From assembly GCF_021789315.1 (NCBI RefSeq), contig NZ_CP084561.1, positions 2,046,001-2,110,000 on the forward strand: DNA of 64,000 nucleotides, read 5' to 3'. A model generated the notes under the pieces. That model did no database searches and had not been told where the DNA came from. It was given only the letters and a program-made list of their open reading frames with translations. Source of the DNA: Arthrobacter sp. FW305-BF8. Lineage in GTDB: Bacteria > Actinomycetota > Actinomycetes > Actinomycetales > Micrococcaceae. The translations under genes were made by a program, and so were the position numbers. Positions 38,045-46,924 of this stretch are shown here, piece by piece. Position 1 is the stretch's first letter. Every line of letters starts with the position of its first letter.

Positions 38045-40018
38045 TTGGGAATCTTGGAGACCATCCGGAATCCGCAGGACCTGAGCAAGTTGTCCGCGGC
38101 GCAGCTGGATCAGCTGGCCGCCGAGGTCAGGGAATTCCTGATCGGCAACGTCTCCCAGACGGGAGGGCACCTTGGTCCCAACCTCGGCGTCGTTGAACTG
38201 ACCATGGCTGTGCATCGGATCTTCGATTCGCCCCGCGACAGCATCGTCTTCGACACCGGCCACCAGTCATACGTGCACAAGCTCCTCACTGGACGGCACG
38301 ACTTCAGCACCCTCCGCCAGCAGGGCGGCCTGTCCGGCTACCCGGACCGCGCCGAGTCGGAGCACGACATCGTCGAAAGCTCCCACGCCTCATCCTCACT
38401 GTCCTGGGCGGACGGCATTTCCCGGGCCCGGCAGCTGACCGGTGACGGCGACCGGTACGTCGTCGCCGTCGTCGGAGACGGCGCGCTTACCGGTGGCATG
38501 GCCTGGGAAGCCATCAACAACATCGCGGCGGACAAAAAGCGCCGCGTCGTGATTGTCGTCAACGACAACGGCCGTTCCTACGCCCCCACCGTCGGCGGCT
38601 TTGCGGACTACCTGGCGTCCCTGCGCCCCACCATCGACTCCCTCCGCGCGGCCCCCGCCTACGAGGTTGCCCTGGACTGGTGGAAGAAAAAGCTCCAGAA
38701 CGGCGGCCCCGTCGGCCAGTTCACCTACAAGAGCCTGCACGCCATGAAAAAGGGCATCAAGGACTGGTGGGCCCCGCAGGGCATGTTCGAGGACCTCGGC
38801 ATGAAGTACATCGGCCCGGTGGACGGCCACAACCTGCAGGCCATGGAACACGCACTGTCCACCGCCAAGAACTACGCCGGCCCGGTCATCGTGCACGCCA
38901 TGACCGAAAAGGGCCACGGTTATGCGCCGGCCCGCGCGCATGAAGCGGACCAGTTCCACGCCGTCGGGATCATCGACCCCGAGACGGGCGAACCCGCCGA
39001 AGCCGGTGGCGCCAAGTCCTGGACGTCGGTGTTCGCCGACGAAATCGCGGACATCGCCGACGAACGCAAGGACATTGTCGGCATCACCGGCGCCATGCTC
39101 ATCCCGGTGGGGCTGCACAAATTTGCGGCACGGCACCCGGAACGCGTGTTCGACGTCGGCATCGCGGAGCAGCACGCGCTCACCTCTGCCGCGGGCATGG
39201 CTTTCGGCGGGCTGCACCCGGTGGTGGCCGTCTACGCCACCTTCCTCAACCGCGCCTTCGACCAGCTGCTGATGGACGTCGCCCTGCACAAGGCCGGCGT
39301 GACAGTTGTCCTGGACCGCGCCGGCGTCACCGGTCCGGACGGCGCAAGCCACCACGGCATGTGGGACATGGCCATGGTCCAGATTGTTCCGGGGCTCCAC
39401 CTGGCTGCGCCGCGTGACGCCTCGCGGCTGCGCGAAGAGCTCCGCGAGGCCGTCGCCATCGAGGACGCCCCCACTGTCATCCGCTATTCCAAGGGAACGG
39501 TCGGGGCCGAGGTCGAGGCCATCGACCGGCTGGCCGACGGCGTGGACGTGCTGTCCCGCCGCCCGGCCGGCTCCACGGAGAACGATGTCCTGATCGTCAG
39601 CGTGGGCGCCATGTCCGAGCTGGCCCTGAACGTCGCCAACCGGCTGGGCGCGCAGGGGATCAGCTCCACCGTCGTCGACCCTCGCTGGGTCCTGCCGGTG
39701 CGGAAGTCGATCATCGCCCTGGCCGCCAGGCACCGTTTGGTCATCTGCATCGAGGACGGCGTCCGGGCCGGGGGAGTCGGGTCCCGGATTCGCCAGGAGA
39801 TGCGCGCCGCCGGTGTGGACACTGCGCTGAACGAGGTTGGCCTGCCGGTCGAATTCCTGGACCACGGGACCAGGAGCCAGGTGCTGGAGCGCGTGGGCCT
39901 CACCGCCCAGCAGATCACCCACGACGTCGTTGCCCAGGTCCTCGGGACCAAGGTTCCGTTCGCCCGTCCGCTGCCCGGCCAGGAACACCCCACCACCGGA
40001 AGCCTGCCCAAACTGTGA
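38045..40018 (+). CDS. dxs: 1-deoxy-D-xylulose-5-phosphate synthase
   Basis: Thiamine diphosphate enzyme joining pyruvate and glyceraldehyde-3-phosphate, first step of the MEP isoprenoid pathway. The 657-aa product starts GILETIRNPQDLSKLS, has GDGALTGGMAWEAINN near 145 (ThDP/Mg2+ motif), KGHGYAPA, the pyrimidine-domain Glu in FDVGIAEQHALTSAAG, and DRAGVTGPDG. The open frame extends to 37949, but the uncommon TTG at 38045 is preceded by a perfect AAGGAGG at 5 nt and matches family starts. DUF402 follows with overlap, so at least two genes share the transcript. Confidence 0.95.
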   Translation: MGILETIRNPQDLSKLSAAQLDQLAAEVREFLIGNVSQTGGHLGPNLGVVELTMAVHRIFDSPRDSIVFDTGHQSYVHKLLTGRHDFSTLRQQGGLSGYPDRAESEHDIVESSHASSSLSWADGISRARQLTGDGDRYVVAVVGDGALTGGMAWEAINNIAADKKRRVVIVVNDNGRSYAPTVGGFADYLASLRPTIDSLRAAPAYEVALDWWKKKLQNGGPVGQFTYKSLHAMKKGIKDWWAPQGMFEDLGMKYIGPVDGHNLQAMEHALSTAKNYAGPVIVHAMTEKGHGYAPARAHEADQFHAVGIIDPETGEPAEAGGAKSWTSVFADEIADIADERKDIVGITGAMLIPVGLHKFAARHPERVFDVGIAEQHALTSAAGMAFGGLHPVVAVYATFLNRAFDQLLMDVALHKAGVTVVLDRAGVTGPDGASHHGMWDMAMVQIVPGLHLAAPRDASRLREELREAVAIEDAPTVIRYSKGTVGAEVEAIDRLADGVDVLSRRPAGSTENDVLIVSVGAMSELALNVANRLGAQGISSTVVDPRWVLPVRKSIIALAARHRLVICIEDGVRAGGVGSRIRQEMRAAGVDTALNEVGLPVEFLDHGTRSQVLERVGLTAQQITHDVVAQVLGTKVPFARPLPGQEHPTTGSLPKL

Positions 40019-40560
40019 GGGAGCCCGATTCCCTGCAGCCAGGGGAACTGGTGGTGTCCCGCAACCGCAAATGGGACGGCTCGGCACACTGGGTGGTGCC
40101 CGGCAAGTACCTCGGTGAGGACCAGCACGGCTGGTGGATCTTCCAGCCGGCCAGCGAGTTCTGCTCCCGGCCCGGCGCGGCCTTCTACACCGCGTCTGAT
40201 GCCGTGCTCCTGGTGCCGCGGACCGGCGAGTTCGTGGTCACCTTCTACGACGACACCTATCCGGGCGACTTCCGCGTCTACGTCGACCTGGCCACCGGCC
40301 ACGAGTGGCGCAGGATCCAGCCGGGCGTTACCGAATTCCACGTCATCGACATGGACCTCGACGTGATCCGCTCGGTGAAGCGCGGCGTGTTCGTCGACGA
40401 CGAGGACGAGTTCGCCGAGCACCGGCTCGGCATGGAGTACCCTGAGACGCTGGTGCACGCCATGCAGGCCGAGTGCGACGCCCTGTTCCTTGCCGTCAAG
40501 GGCCAGGAGGTTCCGTTTGACGGCACCGACACCAGCTGGTTTATGAGAGGACGGGCATGA
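40015..40560 (+). CDS. DUF402 domain protein (predicted nucleotide/RNA-associated phosphatase)
   Basis: A 181-aa protein of the DUF402/FomD-like family, whose studied members (for example FomD and Ntdp) hydrolyse nucleoside di- or triphosphates or CMP-linked compounds using divalent metals. Candidate metal-binding acidic residues are in TFYDDTYPGDFRVYVDLATG and FHVIDMDLDVI. GTG 40015 overlaps the dxs stop. It overlaps the next gene as ATGA, so dxs, this gene and the next are translationally coupled. Substrate unknown. Confidence 0.85.
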   Translation: MREPDSLQPGELVVSRNRKWDGSAHWVVPGKYLGEDQHGWWIFQPASEFCSRPGAAFYTASDAVLLVPRTGEFVVTFYDDTYPGDFRVYVDLATGHEWRRIQPGVTEFHVIDMDLDVIRSVKRGVFVDDEDEFAEHRLGMEYPETLVHAMQAECDALFLAVKGQEVPFDGTDTSWFMRGRA

Positions 40561-41117
40561 GCGGAATTATCCGGGTCTACAAGCGCGACGACGAAGGAGC
40601 GCTGCTCTTCCGGGAAGCCTGGTACGACGAGGACTACAGCCAGTTCGTCATGAACCACGGTGCCGTGGGGCACCAGAGCAAGACCCAGGAAACCGACGTG
40701 CCGGACGCCGAGGCCGCCGAACGCCTGATGGACGCCTTCGGGGCGGCGTGCGCCGAGGACGGCTACGCCGAGATTCCGGACGAGGAGCAGTACTGGGTTG
40801 TGGCGCAGTACGCGCTCAAGACCCGCGAGGGCACCAGCCGCGATCGCTACCTGGAGGAAAAGGCGAAGGACGCGCTTGCCGGGCATCTTGCCTGGCGTGG
40901 CCTGGGAATTGTGGACCGCTCGGAATTCAGCGACGCCAAGCTCAACATCTTCTGCCTCTGCCCGGACGTGAACAAGGCCGTAAACGCGATCAAGGTCTGC
41001 ATCCGTGGCGAGGACCTGGACTTTACCAAGCTGAGCATTGGAGCGGCCCCGTTCAGCGACCCCTCGGCCCTCAAGCTCAAGCATTCACCCAAGCAGGTGG
41101 CCGGCTTCACCCTCTAA
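40557..41117 (+). CDS. Conserved hypothetical protein
   Basis: A 186-aa protein I do not recognise. It begins SGIIRVYKRDDEGALLFREA, is acidic overall, has no signal peptide or membrane segment, and contains an isolated Cys-Leu-Cys (IFCLCPDV). A weak resemblance of the first 45 residues to small beta-sheet domains is not enough to name it. It overlaps the DUF402 gene by 4 nt, so its product probably works with that protein. Confidence 0.75.
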   Translation: MSGIIRVYKRDDEGALLFREAWYDEDYSQFVMNHGAVGHQSKTQETDVPDAEAAERLMDAFGAACAEDGYAEIPDEEQYWVVAQYALKTREGTSRDRYLEEKAKDALAGHLAWRGLGIVDRSEFSDAKLNIFCLCPDVNKAVNAIKVCIRGEDLDFTKLSIGAAPFSDPSALKLKHSPKQVAGFTL

Positions 41118-41165
41118 AAGCAGTTCAAGCACGTACCGCATTCAGCACCAGGAAGGCAGAACGTC

Positions 41166-41384
41166 ATGACAAAGAAGTCAGCCCAGCCGGGACGCACGCC
41201 GCTTCCGCGGGGCCTCTCCTCGCCCGACCGCAGAATCCTCGCCCACGCCGGCGTGGAGTCCCTTGAGCAGCTGGCGCAGCTTGGCCGTAGCCGGCTGGCG
41301 GCGCTGCCGGGCATCTGTCCGCGGACCCTGGCCCAGCTCCACGATGCACTGGAGGAGCACGGCCTGGAGTTCGCCGCCGCCTGA
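41166..41384 (+). CDS. Mini helix-hairpin-helix domain protein
   Basis: A 72-aa protein. After a basic, Pro/Arg-rich start, residues 20-66 (RILAHAGVESLEQLAQLGRS, then LPGICPRTLAQLHDALEEHG) form a helix-hairpin-helix fold like the RNA polymerase alpha-CTD or DNA-repair HhH modules. It probably binds DNA nonspecifically. ATG 41166 has AGGAAGG upstream. It follows the unknown protein by 48 nt. Confidence 0.8.
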   Translation: MTKKSAQPGRTPLPRGLSSPDRRILAHAGVESLEQLAQLGRSRLAALPGICPRTLAQLHDALEEHGLEFAAA

Positions 41385-41444
41385 GGGGTTCCTCGGGAAG
41401 TCGGCAGGAAACGCGGCCCGCGGGAGCTGCCGCCGGGGCCGTTA

Positions 41445-41450
41445 TAGGGT
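41445..41450 (+). promoter_or_regulatory. -10 element TAGGGT, leaderless layout
   Basis: TAGGGT (preceded by TTA), exactly six nucleotides, then ATG 41457; no ribosome site. Confidence 0.55.
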
Positions 41451-41456
41451 GAGTCC

Positions 41457-42434
41457 ATGACTGAATACCGCCGTCTTGGAAAATCCGGACTGACCGTCTC
41501 CGTCGTGGGCCTCGGCTGCAACAACCTCGGCCGGGCAAACACGGTGACCGAATCGCAGGAGGGGACGGACGCCGTCGTACGTGCCGCCCTCGACGCCGGG
41601 GTGACGCTCTTCGACGTCGCCGACACCTACGGCCGTGAACCGGGACTCAGTGAAACAATGCTCGGCAAAGCCCTGGGGGCCAGGCGGGACGACGTCGTGG
41701 TGGCCACGAAGTTCGGCATGGACATGCGCGGGGCCAACGGGGAGGACTTCGGCGCCCGCGGTTCGCGGCGCTATGTCATCCGCGCCGCGGAGGCCTCCCT
41801 GCGCCGGCTGGGCACGGACTACATCGACCTGTACCAGTTCCACACGCCGGATCCCCTGACGCCGATCGAGGAGACCCTCGACGCACTGAACGACCTCGTC
41901 ACCAGCGGCAAGGTGCGGTACATCGGTCATTCGAACCGCGCCGGCTGGCAGATCGCCGAGGCTGAATACGTGGCCCGCGCCCGCGGCGGGGTACGGTTTG
42001 TCTCCGCGCAGAACCACTACAACCTCCTGGACCGCCGCGCCGAGCAGGAAGTCACTCCTGCTGCCGAAGCCTACGGGCTGGGCGTGCTGCCTTACTTCCC
42101 GCTGGCCAACGGCCTCCTGACCGGCAAGTATGCGCAGGACCAGGCGCCGGAAGGCTCACGCCTCAGCCACACACGGACCAACCTGGTGCACGACGCCGAC
42201 TGGCAGCAGCTGAAGGCGTTCAGCGCCTTCGCAGCCGCCCGCGACCTGACCGAAGTGCAGGTGGCGTTCTCCTGGCTTGCGGCGCAGCCGTCGGTCAGCA
42301 GCGTGATAGCCGGCGCCACGCGTCCGGAGCAGGTCCGGCAGAACGCCGGGGCGGTGGCCTGGGTGCCGGACCGGGCCGAACTCGACGAACTGGATGCCAT
42401 CTTCCCGCAGACCCCCAAAGTGGCCCTGTTCTGA
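41457..42434 (+). CDS. Aldo/keto reductase
   Basis: A 325-aa NADPH-dependent oxidoreductase with the TIM-barrel AKR tetrad: Asp53 and Tyr58 (LFDVADTYG), Lys85 (VVATKFG) and His129 (LYQFHTPD). The C-terminal SVIAGATRPEQVRQN binds NADPH. It resembles the YhdN/Tas-like group with unknown physiological substrate. Its stop overlaps the ATG of the nucleoside hydrolase (TGATG), so both are made together. It probably starts a leaderless transcript. Confidence 0.92.
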   Translation: MTEYRRLGKSGLTVSVVGLGCNNLGRANTVTESQEGTDAVVRAALDAGVTLFDVADTYGREPGLSETMLGKALGARRDDVVVATKFGMDMRGANGEDFGARGSRRYVIRAAEASLRRLGTDYIDLYQFHTPDPLTPIEETLDALNDLVTSGKVRYIGHSNRAGWQIAEAEYVARARGGVRFVSAQNHYNLLDRRAEQEVTPAAEAYGLGVLPYFPLANGLLTGKYAQDQAPEGSRLSHTRTNLVHDADWQQLKAFSAFAAARDLTEVQVAFSWLAAQPSVSSVIAGATRPEQVRQNAGAVAWVPDRAELDELDAIFPQTPKVALF

Positions 42435-43480
42435 TGCCGTCCATCCTCATGGATGTAGACACCGGGATCGATGACGCCCTTGCGCTGGTCTACCTGCTGT
42501 CCCGGCCGGAGGTCCGGCTCGAGGCCATCACCTGTACCGCGGGAAACGTTGGTGCCCGCCAGGTGGCCCTGAACAACCTCGCCCTGCTGGAACTCTGCGG
42601 CCGGGCCGGCATCGAAGTTGCCGTGGGCGCCGAGGTGCCGCTGGAGATTCCGCTGGTCACCACCGAGGAGACGCACGGCCCGCAGGGCATCGGCTATGCC
42701 GAGCTACCGCCGCCGAAACAGGCAATCTCACCGCGGCACGCTGTCGACGTCTGGGTGCAGACAGTCAGGGCACGCCCTGGTGAGATCACCGGGCTCATTA
42801 CCGGGCCGCTGACGAACTTCGCGCTGGCGCTGAGGGCGGAACCGGACCTGCCCAAACTGCTCAAGGGGCTGGTCATCATGGGCGGCTGCTTCAACTACCA
42901 GGGCAACACCACGCCGACGGCGGAGTGGAACGTATCCGTGGACCCGCACGCGGCCGCGGCGGTCTTCGCCGCCTACAGCGGCCTTCCGGAGGGCAGCCTT
43001 CCGGTGGTGTGCGCCCTCGAGACCACGGAACGCATCGAGCTGCGGCCCGAGCACCTGCGGCGGCTCGCCGAGGCTGCCGGAGCCGAACCGGAACTCGTGC
43101 TGCCCGAACAGCCGGAAGGCCAGCGCAGCGGCTCGGGCAACCCGCTCGTAGCATGCCTCTCAGATGCCATCCGCTTCTACATGGAGTTCCACCGGCTGTA
43201 CGACCAGGGCTACATAGCGCACATGCACGACGCCTTCGCAGCAGCTGCGGCCATCGGGCGCACGCCGTACGGCACGCGGACGGCCACCGTGCACGTCGAA
43301 ACGGAGGCGCCCCGCCTCGTGGGGACCACCGTTGCCGACTTCCGGGGCATCTGGAAGGAGCCGTTCAATGCCAGGATCGTCACGTCAAACGATCCCGCAC
43401 AGTGCTTCGACGAGCTGATCTCCTCCGTGGGCGGGCTGGCCGCCTCTGTGGTGCAGCGGCCCCGGCTAACCGGAGCGTAG
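42434..43480 (+). CDS. Inosine/uridine-preferring nucleoside hydrolase
   Basis: A 348-aa Ca2+-dependent N-ribohydrolase that splits nucleosides into base and ribose. DVDTGIDDA at residues 7-15 is the diagnostic Ca2+-site motif; GGCFNYQGNTTPTAEWNVS in mid-protein carries the ribose-contacting Asn/Glu. Base preference (RihA/RihB/RihC class) cannot be told. It is followed by an ECF transporter cluster, which suggests uptake and salvage of nucleosides or a related compound. Confidence 0.92.
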   Translation: MPSILMDVDTGIDDALALVYLLSRPEVRLEAITCTAGNVGARQVALNNLALLELCGRAGIEVAVGAEVPLEIPLVTTEETHGPQGIGYAELPPPKQAISPRHAVDVWVQTVRARPGEITGLITGPLTNFALALRAEPDLPKLLKGLVIMGGCFNYQGNTTPTAEWNVSVDPHAAAAVFAAYSGLPEGSLPVVCALETTERIELRPEHLRRLAEAAGAEPELVLPEQPEGQRSGSGNPLVACLSDAIRFYMEFHRLYDQGYIAHMHDAFAAAAAIGRTPYGTRTATVHVETEAPRLVGTTVADFRGIWKEPFNARIVTSNDPAQCFDELISSVGGLAASVVQRPRLTGA

Positions 43481-43514
43481 CTAGCCGGGCCCGCGGGTCG
43501 GTAGGATGGTAGCC

Positions 43515-43586
43515 GCGCCAAGGTGACATAGGCGCCTGTTTCCGCGCACGCGGAACATCACCCGCGGGTGCCGGACCCGCCGTTTT
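43515..43586 (+). ncRNA. Structured leader of the ECF operon (three hairpins; candidate attenuator/riboswitch)
   Basis: Three hairpins follow one another: GCGCC/GGCGC (43515-43535), TTCCGCG-CA-CGCGGAA (43540-43555) and GCGGGT-GCCGG-ACCCGC (43564-43580), the last followed by CGTTTT like an intrinsic terminator. A TAGGAT at 43502-43507 could be the promoter -10. The alternative is that the last hairpin simply terminates the nucleoside hydrolase transcript. No TPP, FMN, cobalamin or purine riboswitch consensus was recognised. Confidence 0.4.
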
Positions 43587-43603
43587 CAGCCTAAGGATCC
43601 TCC

Positions 43604-44425
43604 ATGTCACAGCAGTCGCTTACGCTTCCTCCCACGGACCGGAAAGCCGTCCGCCGCCGGAGGCTCCTCGAACTGCTCGGCGCCGCTGCCATCGCCACCA
43701 CCTTCATCTTTCTGGTCCTCACCCAGCCGGCCGACATTGCGGGCGGGCTCGGCAGCGTTTCCTCGCTCGTCGCGCTGGGAGGCTTCCTTCTTGGCGCCCT
43801 GCTGCTGATCATTGGCGTGCTCCCCACCCTGCCCACATCCACCGTGGTGCTCATTCCGGTGGCCCTTGTCCTGAACATCGTGCTGGGGCAGCTCATGGGC
43901 ACCAGCGGCCTGCCGTTCTACCTCGATTCCACCGGCACGGTGCTCATCGCCGTCCTGGCCGGACCTGCGGCCGGCGCCGCCACCGGTGCCCTGAGCAGCA
44001 TCGTGTGGTCGTTCTTCAACCCGACGGTCCTGCCCTTCGCGGCCGGCGCCGCGCTGATCGGCTTCCTGGCCGGCGCGGCCGCCCGGTACGGGCTGTTCCG
44101 CCGGTTCTACCTGGCCCCGGTTTCCGGCTTCGTCACCGGCATCGTCGCCGGAGTGGTATCCGCGCCGATCGCCGCCTTCGTCTTCGGCGGCACCTCAGGG
44201 GCCGGCACCGGTGCGATCGTCAGCGCCTTCCGTGCCATGGGCGACACGCTGCTGGCCGCCATCACCAAGCAGGCGCTGATCTCGGATCCCATGGACAAGG
44301 CCATCGTCTTCGCCATCGCCGCCATGCTGGTCTACGCCCTGCCGCGGCGCACCACGTTCCAGTTCCCGTTTGTCCGCCGCTTCCGCGTCCTGGCCGGCAA
44401 GGAGCCGGCCGCGCGGAATTCCTGA
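43604..44425 (+). CDS. ECF transporter substrate-binding (S) component
   Basis: A 273-aa membrane protein with about six to seven hydrophobic helices, longer than the classic 180-200-aa S components. TSGLPFYLDSTGTVLIAVLA and GPAAGAATGALSSIVWSFFN resemble S components of group II-type ECF systems. It is followed by genes for EcfT and a double ATPase, so it has dedicated energising subunits. Substrate is unknown; the upstream nucleoside hydrolase suggests a nucleoside, base or ribose-related vitamin. AAGGA lies 6 nt before the ATG. Confidence 0.83.
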   Translation: MSQQSLTLPPTDRKAVRRRRLLELLGAAAIATTFIFLVLTQPADIAGGLGSVSSLVALGGFLLGALLLIIGVLPTLPTSTVVLIPVALVLNIVLGQLMGTSGLPFYLDSTGTVLIAVLAGPAAGAATGALSSIVWSFFNPTVLPFAAGAALIGFLAGAAARYGLFRRFYLAPVSGFVTGIVAGVVSAPIAAFVFGGTSGAGTGAIVSAFRAMGDTLLAAITKQALISDPMDKAIVFAIAAMLVYALPRRTTFQFPFVRRFRVLAGKEPAARNS

Positions 44426-44464
44426 GCGCTCCCGGATTCCTGACCACTGCGTATTCCTGACCAG

Positions 44465-45250
44465 GTGGCCGCACGCCTCAACCCGCTGACCACGATGACG
44501 GCCGCCGTCGCCGTCCTTGTTATTACGACGGCGGCCTCCAGTTGGGCGGTATCCCTCACCGTGGCAGTCGGGGCGGTGCTGCTTTCCGCCGCCGCGGGCA
44601 TCGTGCGGCGGGTTCTGCTGGCCGCGGCCGCCATCGTTGTGCCGTTCTGGCTTTCGCTGCTGGTGATCCACGGCCTTTTCTTCCCGGAGGGGCGCACCGT
44701 GCTGGCCAGCTGGGGCCCGGCCCGGATCACGGCCGAGGGGCTGTCCTTTGCCCTGGAAATGGGGCTCCGCACGGCAGCCTTCGTCCTGGTGCTGATGGTG
44801 TTTTCCTTCAGCGTCAGGATCCCCGAGCTGGTTGCCGCCCTGGCTGCCCGCCGTGTTCCGCCGCAGGTCGGGTATGTGCTGGCCTCCACGCTACTTCTTG
44901 CCCCGCTGGTGGCGGCACGGCTGGGCAAGGTCCGGCAGGCGCAGGAGTCACGCGGACTAGTGGTGGGACGGGGGATCGGCAGCCGGGTTGCGGCCATCCG
45001 GCTGCAGATGGTTCCGCTGGTGCTGGGCCTGGTCCACGACGCCGGCATCCGGGCCCAGGCACTCGACGCGAGGGGGTTCCGGAGTACGGGTCCCCGGACC
45101 AGCTATACGGAGGTCCGCGATTCAGCCGCCCAGGGGACCTTCCGCGTTTTCGCGCTCCTGCTCGCGGTGGTGGCGGTGGGTTGGCGGATCGCTGAATCGC
45201 TACCGGCCGGGTCACTGTCAGCCTTCTCTCAGTTCGTCGGTGGCGCGTGA
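44465..45250 (+). CDS. ECF transporter transmembrane (T) component
   Basis: A 261-aa coupling protein linking the S component to the ATPases. Five to six transmembrane helices are visible, and the two diagnostic coupling-helix motifs occur as AQESRG and ALDARGF in the large cytosolic loop. GTG start 44465 is 39 nt after the S gene. The stop overlaps the start of the ATPase gene. Confidence 0.9.
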   Translation: MAARLNPLTTMTAAVAVLVITTAASSWAVSLTVAVGAVLLSAAAGIVRRVLLAAAAIVVPFWLSLLVIHGLFFPEGRTVLASWGPARITAEGLSFALEMGLRTAAFVLVLMVFSFSVRIPELVAALAARRVPPQVGYVLASTLLLAPLVAARLGKVRQAQESRGLVVGRGIGSRVAAIRLQMVPLVLGLVHDAGIRAQALDARGFRSTGPRTSYTEVRDSAAQGTFRVFALLLAVVAVGWRIAESLPAGSLSAFSQFVGGA

Positions 45251-46842
45251 TGAGCGCGGACAGGGCTGCCGCAACCACGCTGCTGGCCTCCGTCGCCTCA
45301 TTTTCGTACCACGGCGATCCCGGCCCCGCGCTTCGCGCGGTGGAGCTGGCCGCCGCGCCCGGCACTCTGACAGCCGTGCTGGGCGGATCCGGCAGCGGCA
45401 AATCCACGTTGGGACGGCTCCTGGGTGCCTGGCTGCTCGGCGGCCGGGACGGAACGCTGGCCGGAAGCCTGCAGCTGGAGGTGGCCGGGCATGCGGCAGG
45501 CAGCGGTCCGCTGCGCTTTAGCGGAACGCCCGACGACCCCCGGATCGATGCGGGGGTGTGGGCGCGGCACGTCGGCTACGTCCCGCAGGACGCTGCCTCC
45601 ATGCTGTCGGCCGTCCGCGGAACCGTGGAGGAGGAGCTCGCCTTCAGCCTGGAGAACCGCGGAGTTCCCTGCGCCGAGATGGTGCGCACCGTGGCCGACA
45701 TAGCCCGCCGGACGGGACTCGAGGGGCTCCTCCAGCGGGATCCCGCAACGCTGTCCGGCGGCGAGCTCCGCCGTTTGGCCGTGGGCTGCGCCGTGGTGGA
45801 CGGTCCCGGCGTCCTGATCCTCGACGAGCCGCTCGAGTCCCTGGACCAGGCCGGGATCCGGACCGTTGTGGAGCTGGTCCATGCCGAGTTGGCCCGGGGG
45901 ACCGCCATTGTGGTGCTGAGCCAGCACGCCGACGCGCTGACCCGCGCGGCGGAGCGCTGGCTGGTGCTGCAGGACGGGCAGGAGACGGCAGCGGGACCAC
46001 CGGCCCGGATCCTGCAGGGAGGTGAGCTGGCTAAATCCGGGGTCGTGGTTACTTCCATGGAGCAGCATCCGGATCCGACGCCGGTGCCTCCTGTCGTGGA
46101 GACGTGTCCCGTAGCGGAGGCTGCTGCCGGCGCCACTGCGGTTAGAACTAAAGCGGCTTTGGAGTTGGCAGGTGTGGCCTTCGGGTTCGGGGGACGGTTC
46201 CGCAGCCCGTCTATGGAGGACGGCCTGCTTTTGGAGGACAGCCTGCTTTTGCAGGACGTGGACCTGCAGGTGATGCCCGGGGAAATCGTAGCCATTACCG
46301 GGCCCAACGGTGCCGGCAAGTCCACGTTGCTCCGGCTCCTCAACGGCCTGCACCGGCCGCTTCGCGGTGACGTCCGCGTGGCGGACGAGTCCATTGCCGG
46401 TGTTTCCACAGGGCTGGTGGCCCGCCGCTTGGGGCTCCTCTTCCAGCACCCGCACGACCAGCTGTTCGAGCGCACCGTGCTGCGGGAAGTGCTGTTCGGC
46501 CTGGACCGTCTCTTCGGTTCCGAGGCGCCGGCACGGGCCCGGGCAGCCCTGGCCGCCGTCGGCCTTGGGGATAGCGGAAACTCCCACCCCCATGAGCTGC
46601 ATGCGTCAGGCCAGCGGCTGCTAGCCCTTGCCACAGTCCTGGCGCGTGAACCGTCGGTGCTCGCGCTTGATGAACCCACGGTGGCCCTGGACGCCCATGG
46701 CCTGGAGCGGCTCACGGCCGCCGTGTCAGCGGCAGCCGGCCGCGGCGCCGCCGTCGTGATGGTCACGCACGACCTCAGGTTCGCCGCGACGCACGCCCAC
46801 CGGCTGCTCAGGCTGGAGGGCGGCCGGCTCCGGCAGCTCTGA
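45250..46842 (+). CDS. ECF transporter ATPase, two fused ABC domains
   Basis: A 530-aa fusion of the two ECF ATPases (EcfA1/EcfA2). Domain 1 has Walker A GGSGSGKST, signature LSGGELRR and Walker B VLILDEPLESLD. Domain 2 has Walker A GPNGAGKST, VLALDEPTVALD and the switch His in VMVTHD, but the signature reads HASGQR instead of LSGGQ. This asymmetry suggests one impaired ATP site. ATG 45250 overlaps the EcfT stop; a GTG one codon earlier is possible. Domain linker (about 265-310) is low-complexity. Confidence 0.9.
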   Translation: MSADRAAATTLLASVASFSYHGDPGPALRAVELAAAPGTLTAVLGGSGSGKSTLGRLLGAWLLGGRDGTLAGSLQLEVAGHAAGSGPLRFSGTPDDPRIDAGVWARHVGYVPQDAASMLSAVRGTVEEELAFSLENRGVPCAEMVRTVADIARRTGLEGLLQRDPATLSGGELRRLAVGCAVVDGPGVLILDEPLESLDQAGIRTVVELVHAELARGTAIVVLSQHADALTRAAERWLVLQDGQETAAGPPARILQGGELAKSGVVVTSMEQHPDPTPVPPVVETCPVAEAAAGATAVRTKAALELAGVAFGFGGRFRSPSMEDGLLLEDSLLLQDVDLQVMPGEIVAITGPNGAGKSTLLRLLNGLHRPLRGDVRVADESIAGVSTGLVARRLGLLFQHPHDQLFERTVLREVLFGLDRLFGSEAPARARAALAAVGLGDSGNSHPHELHASGQRLLALATVLAREPSVLALDEPTVALDAHGLERLTAAVSAAAGRGAAVVMVTHDLRFAATHAHRLLRLEGGRLRQL

Positions 46843-46924
46843 CCGCGCCTCCAGCCGCCGACGCCATTCAGGGTGGTGGACGGACGCCCCAACGATTGAA
46901 GCAGCCCCTGTCAGGCGATGCCAG

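Noticed and set aside
43515..43586. Known riboswitch (TPP, FMN, cobalamin, purine, preQ1) before the ECF genes
   Set aside because: None of the conserved core motifs of these classes could be found; only generic hairpins are visible.
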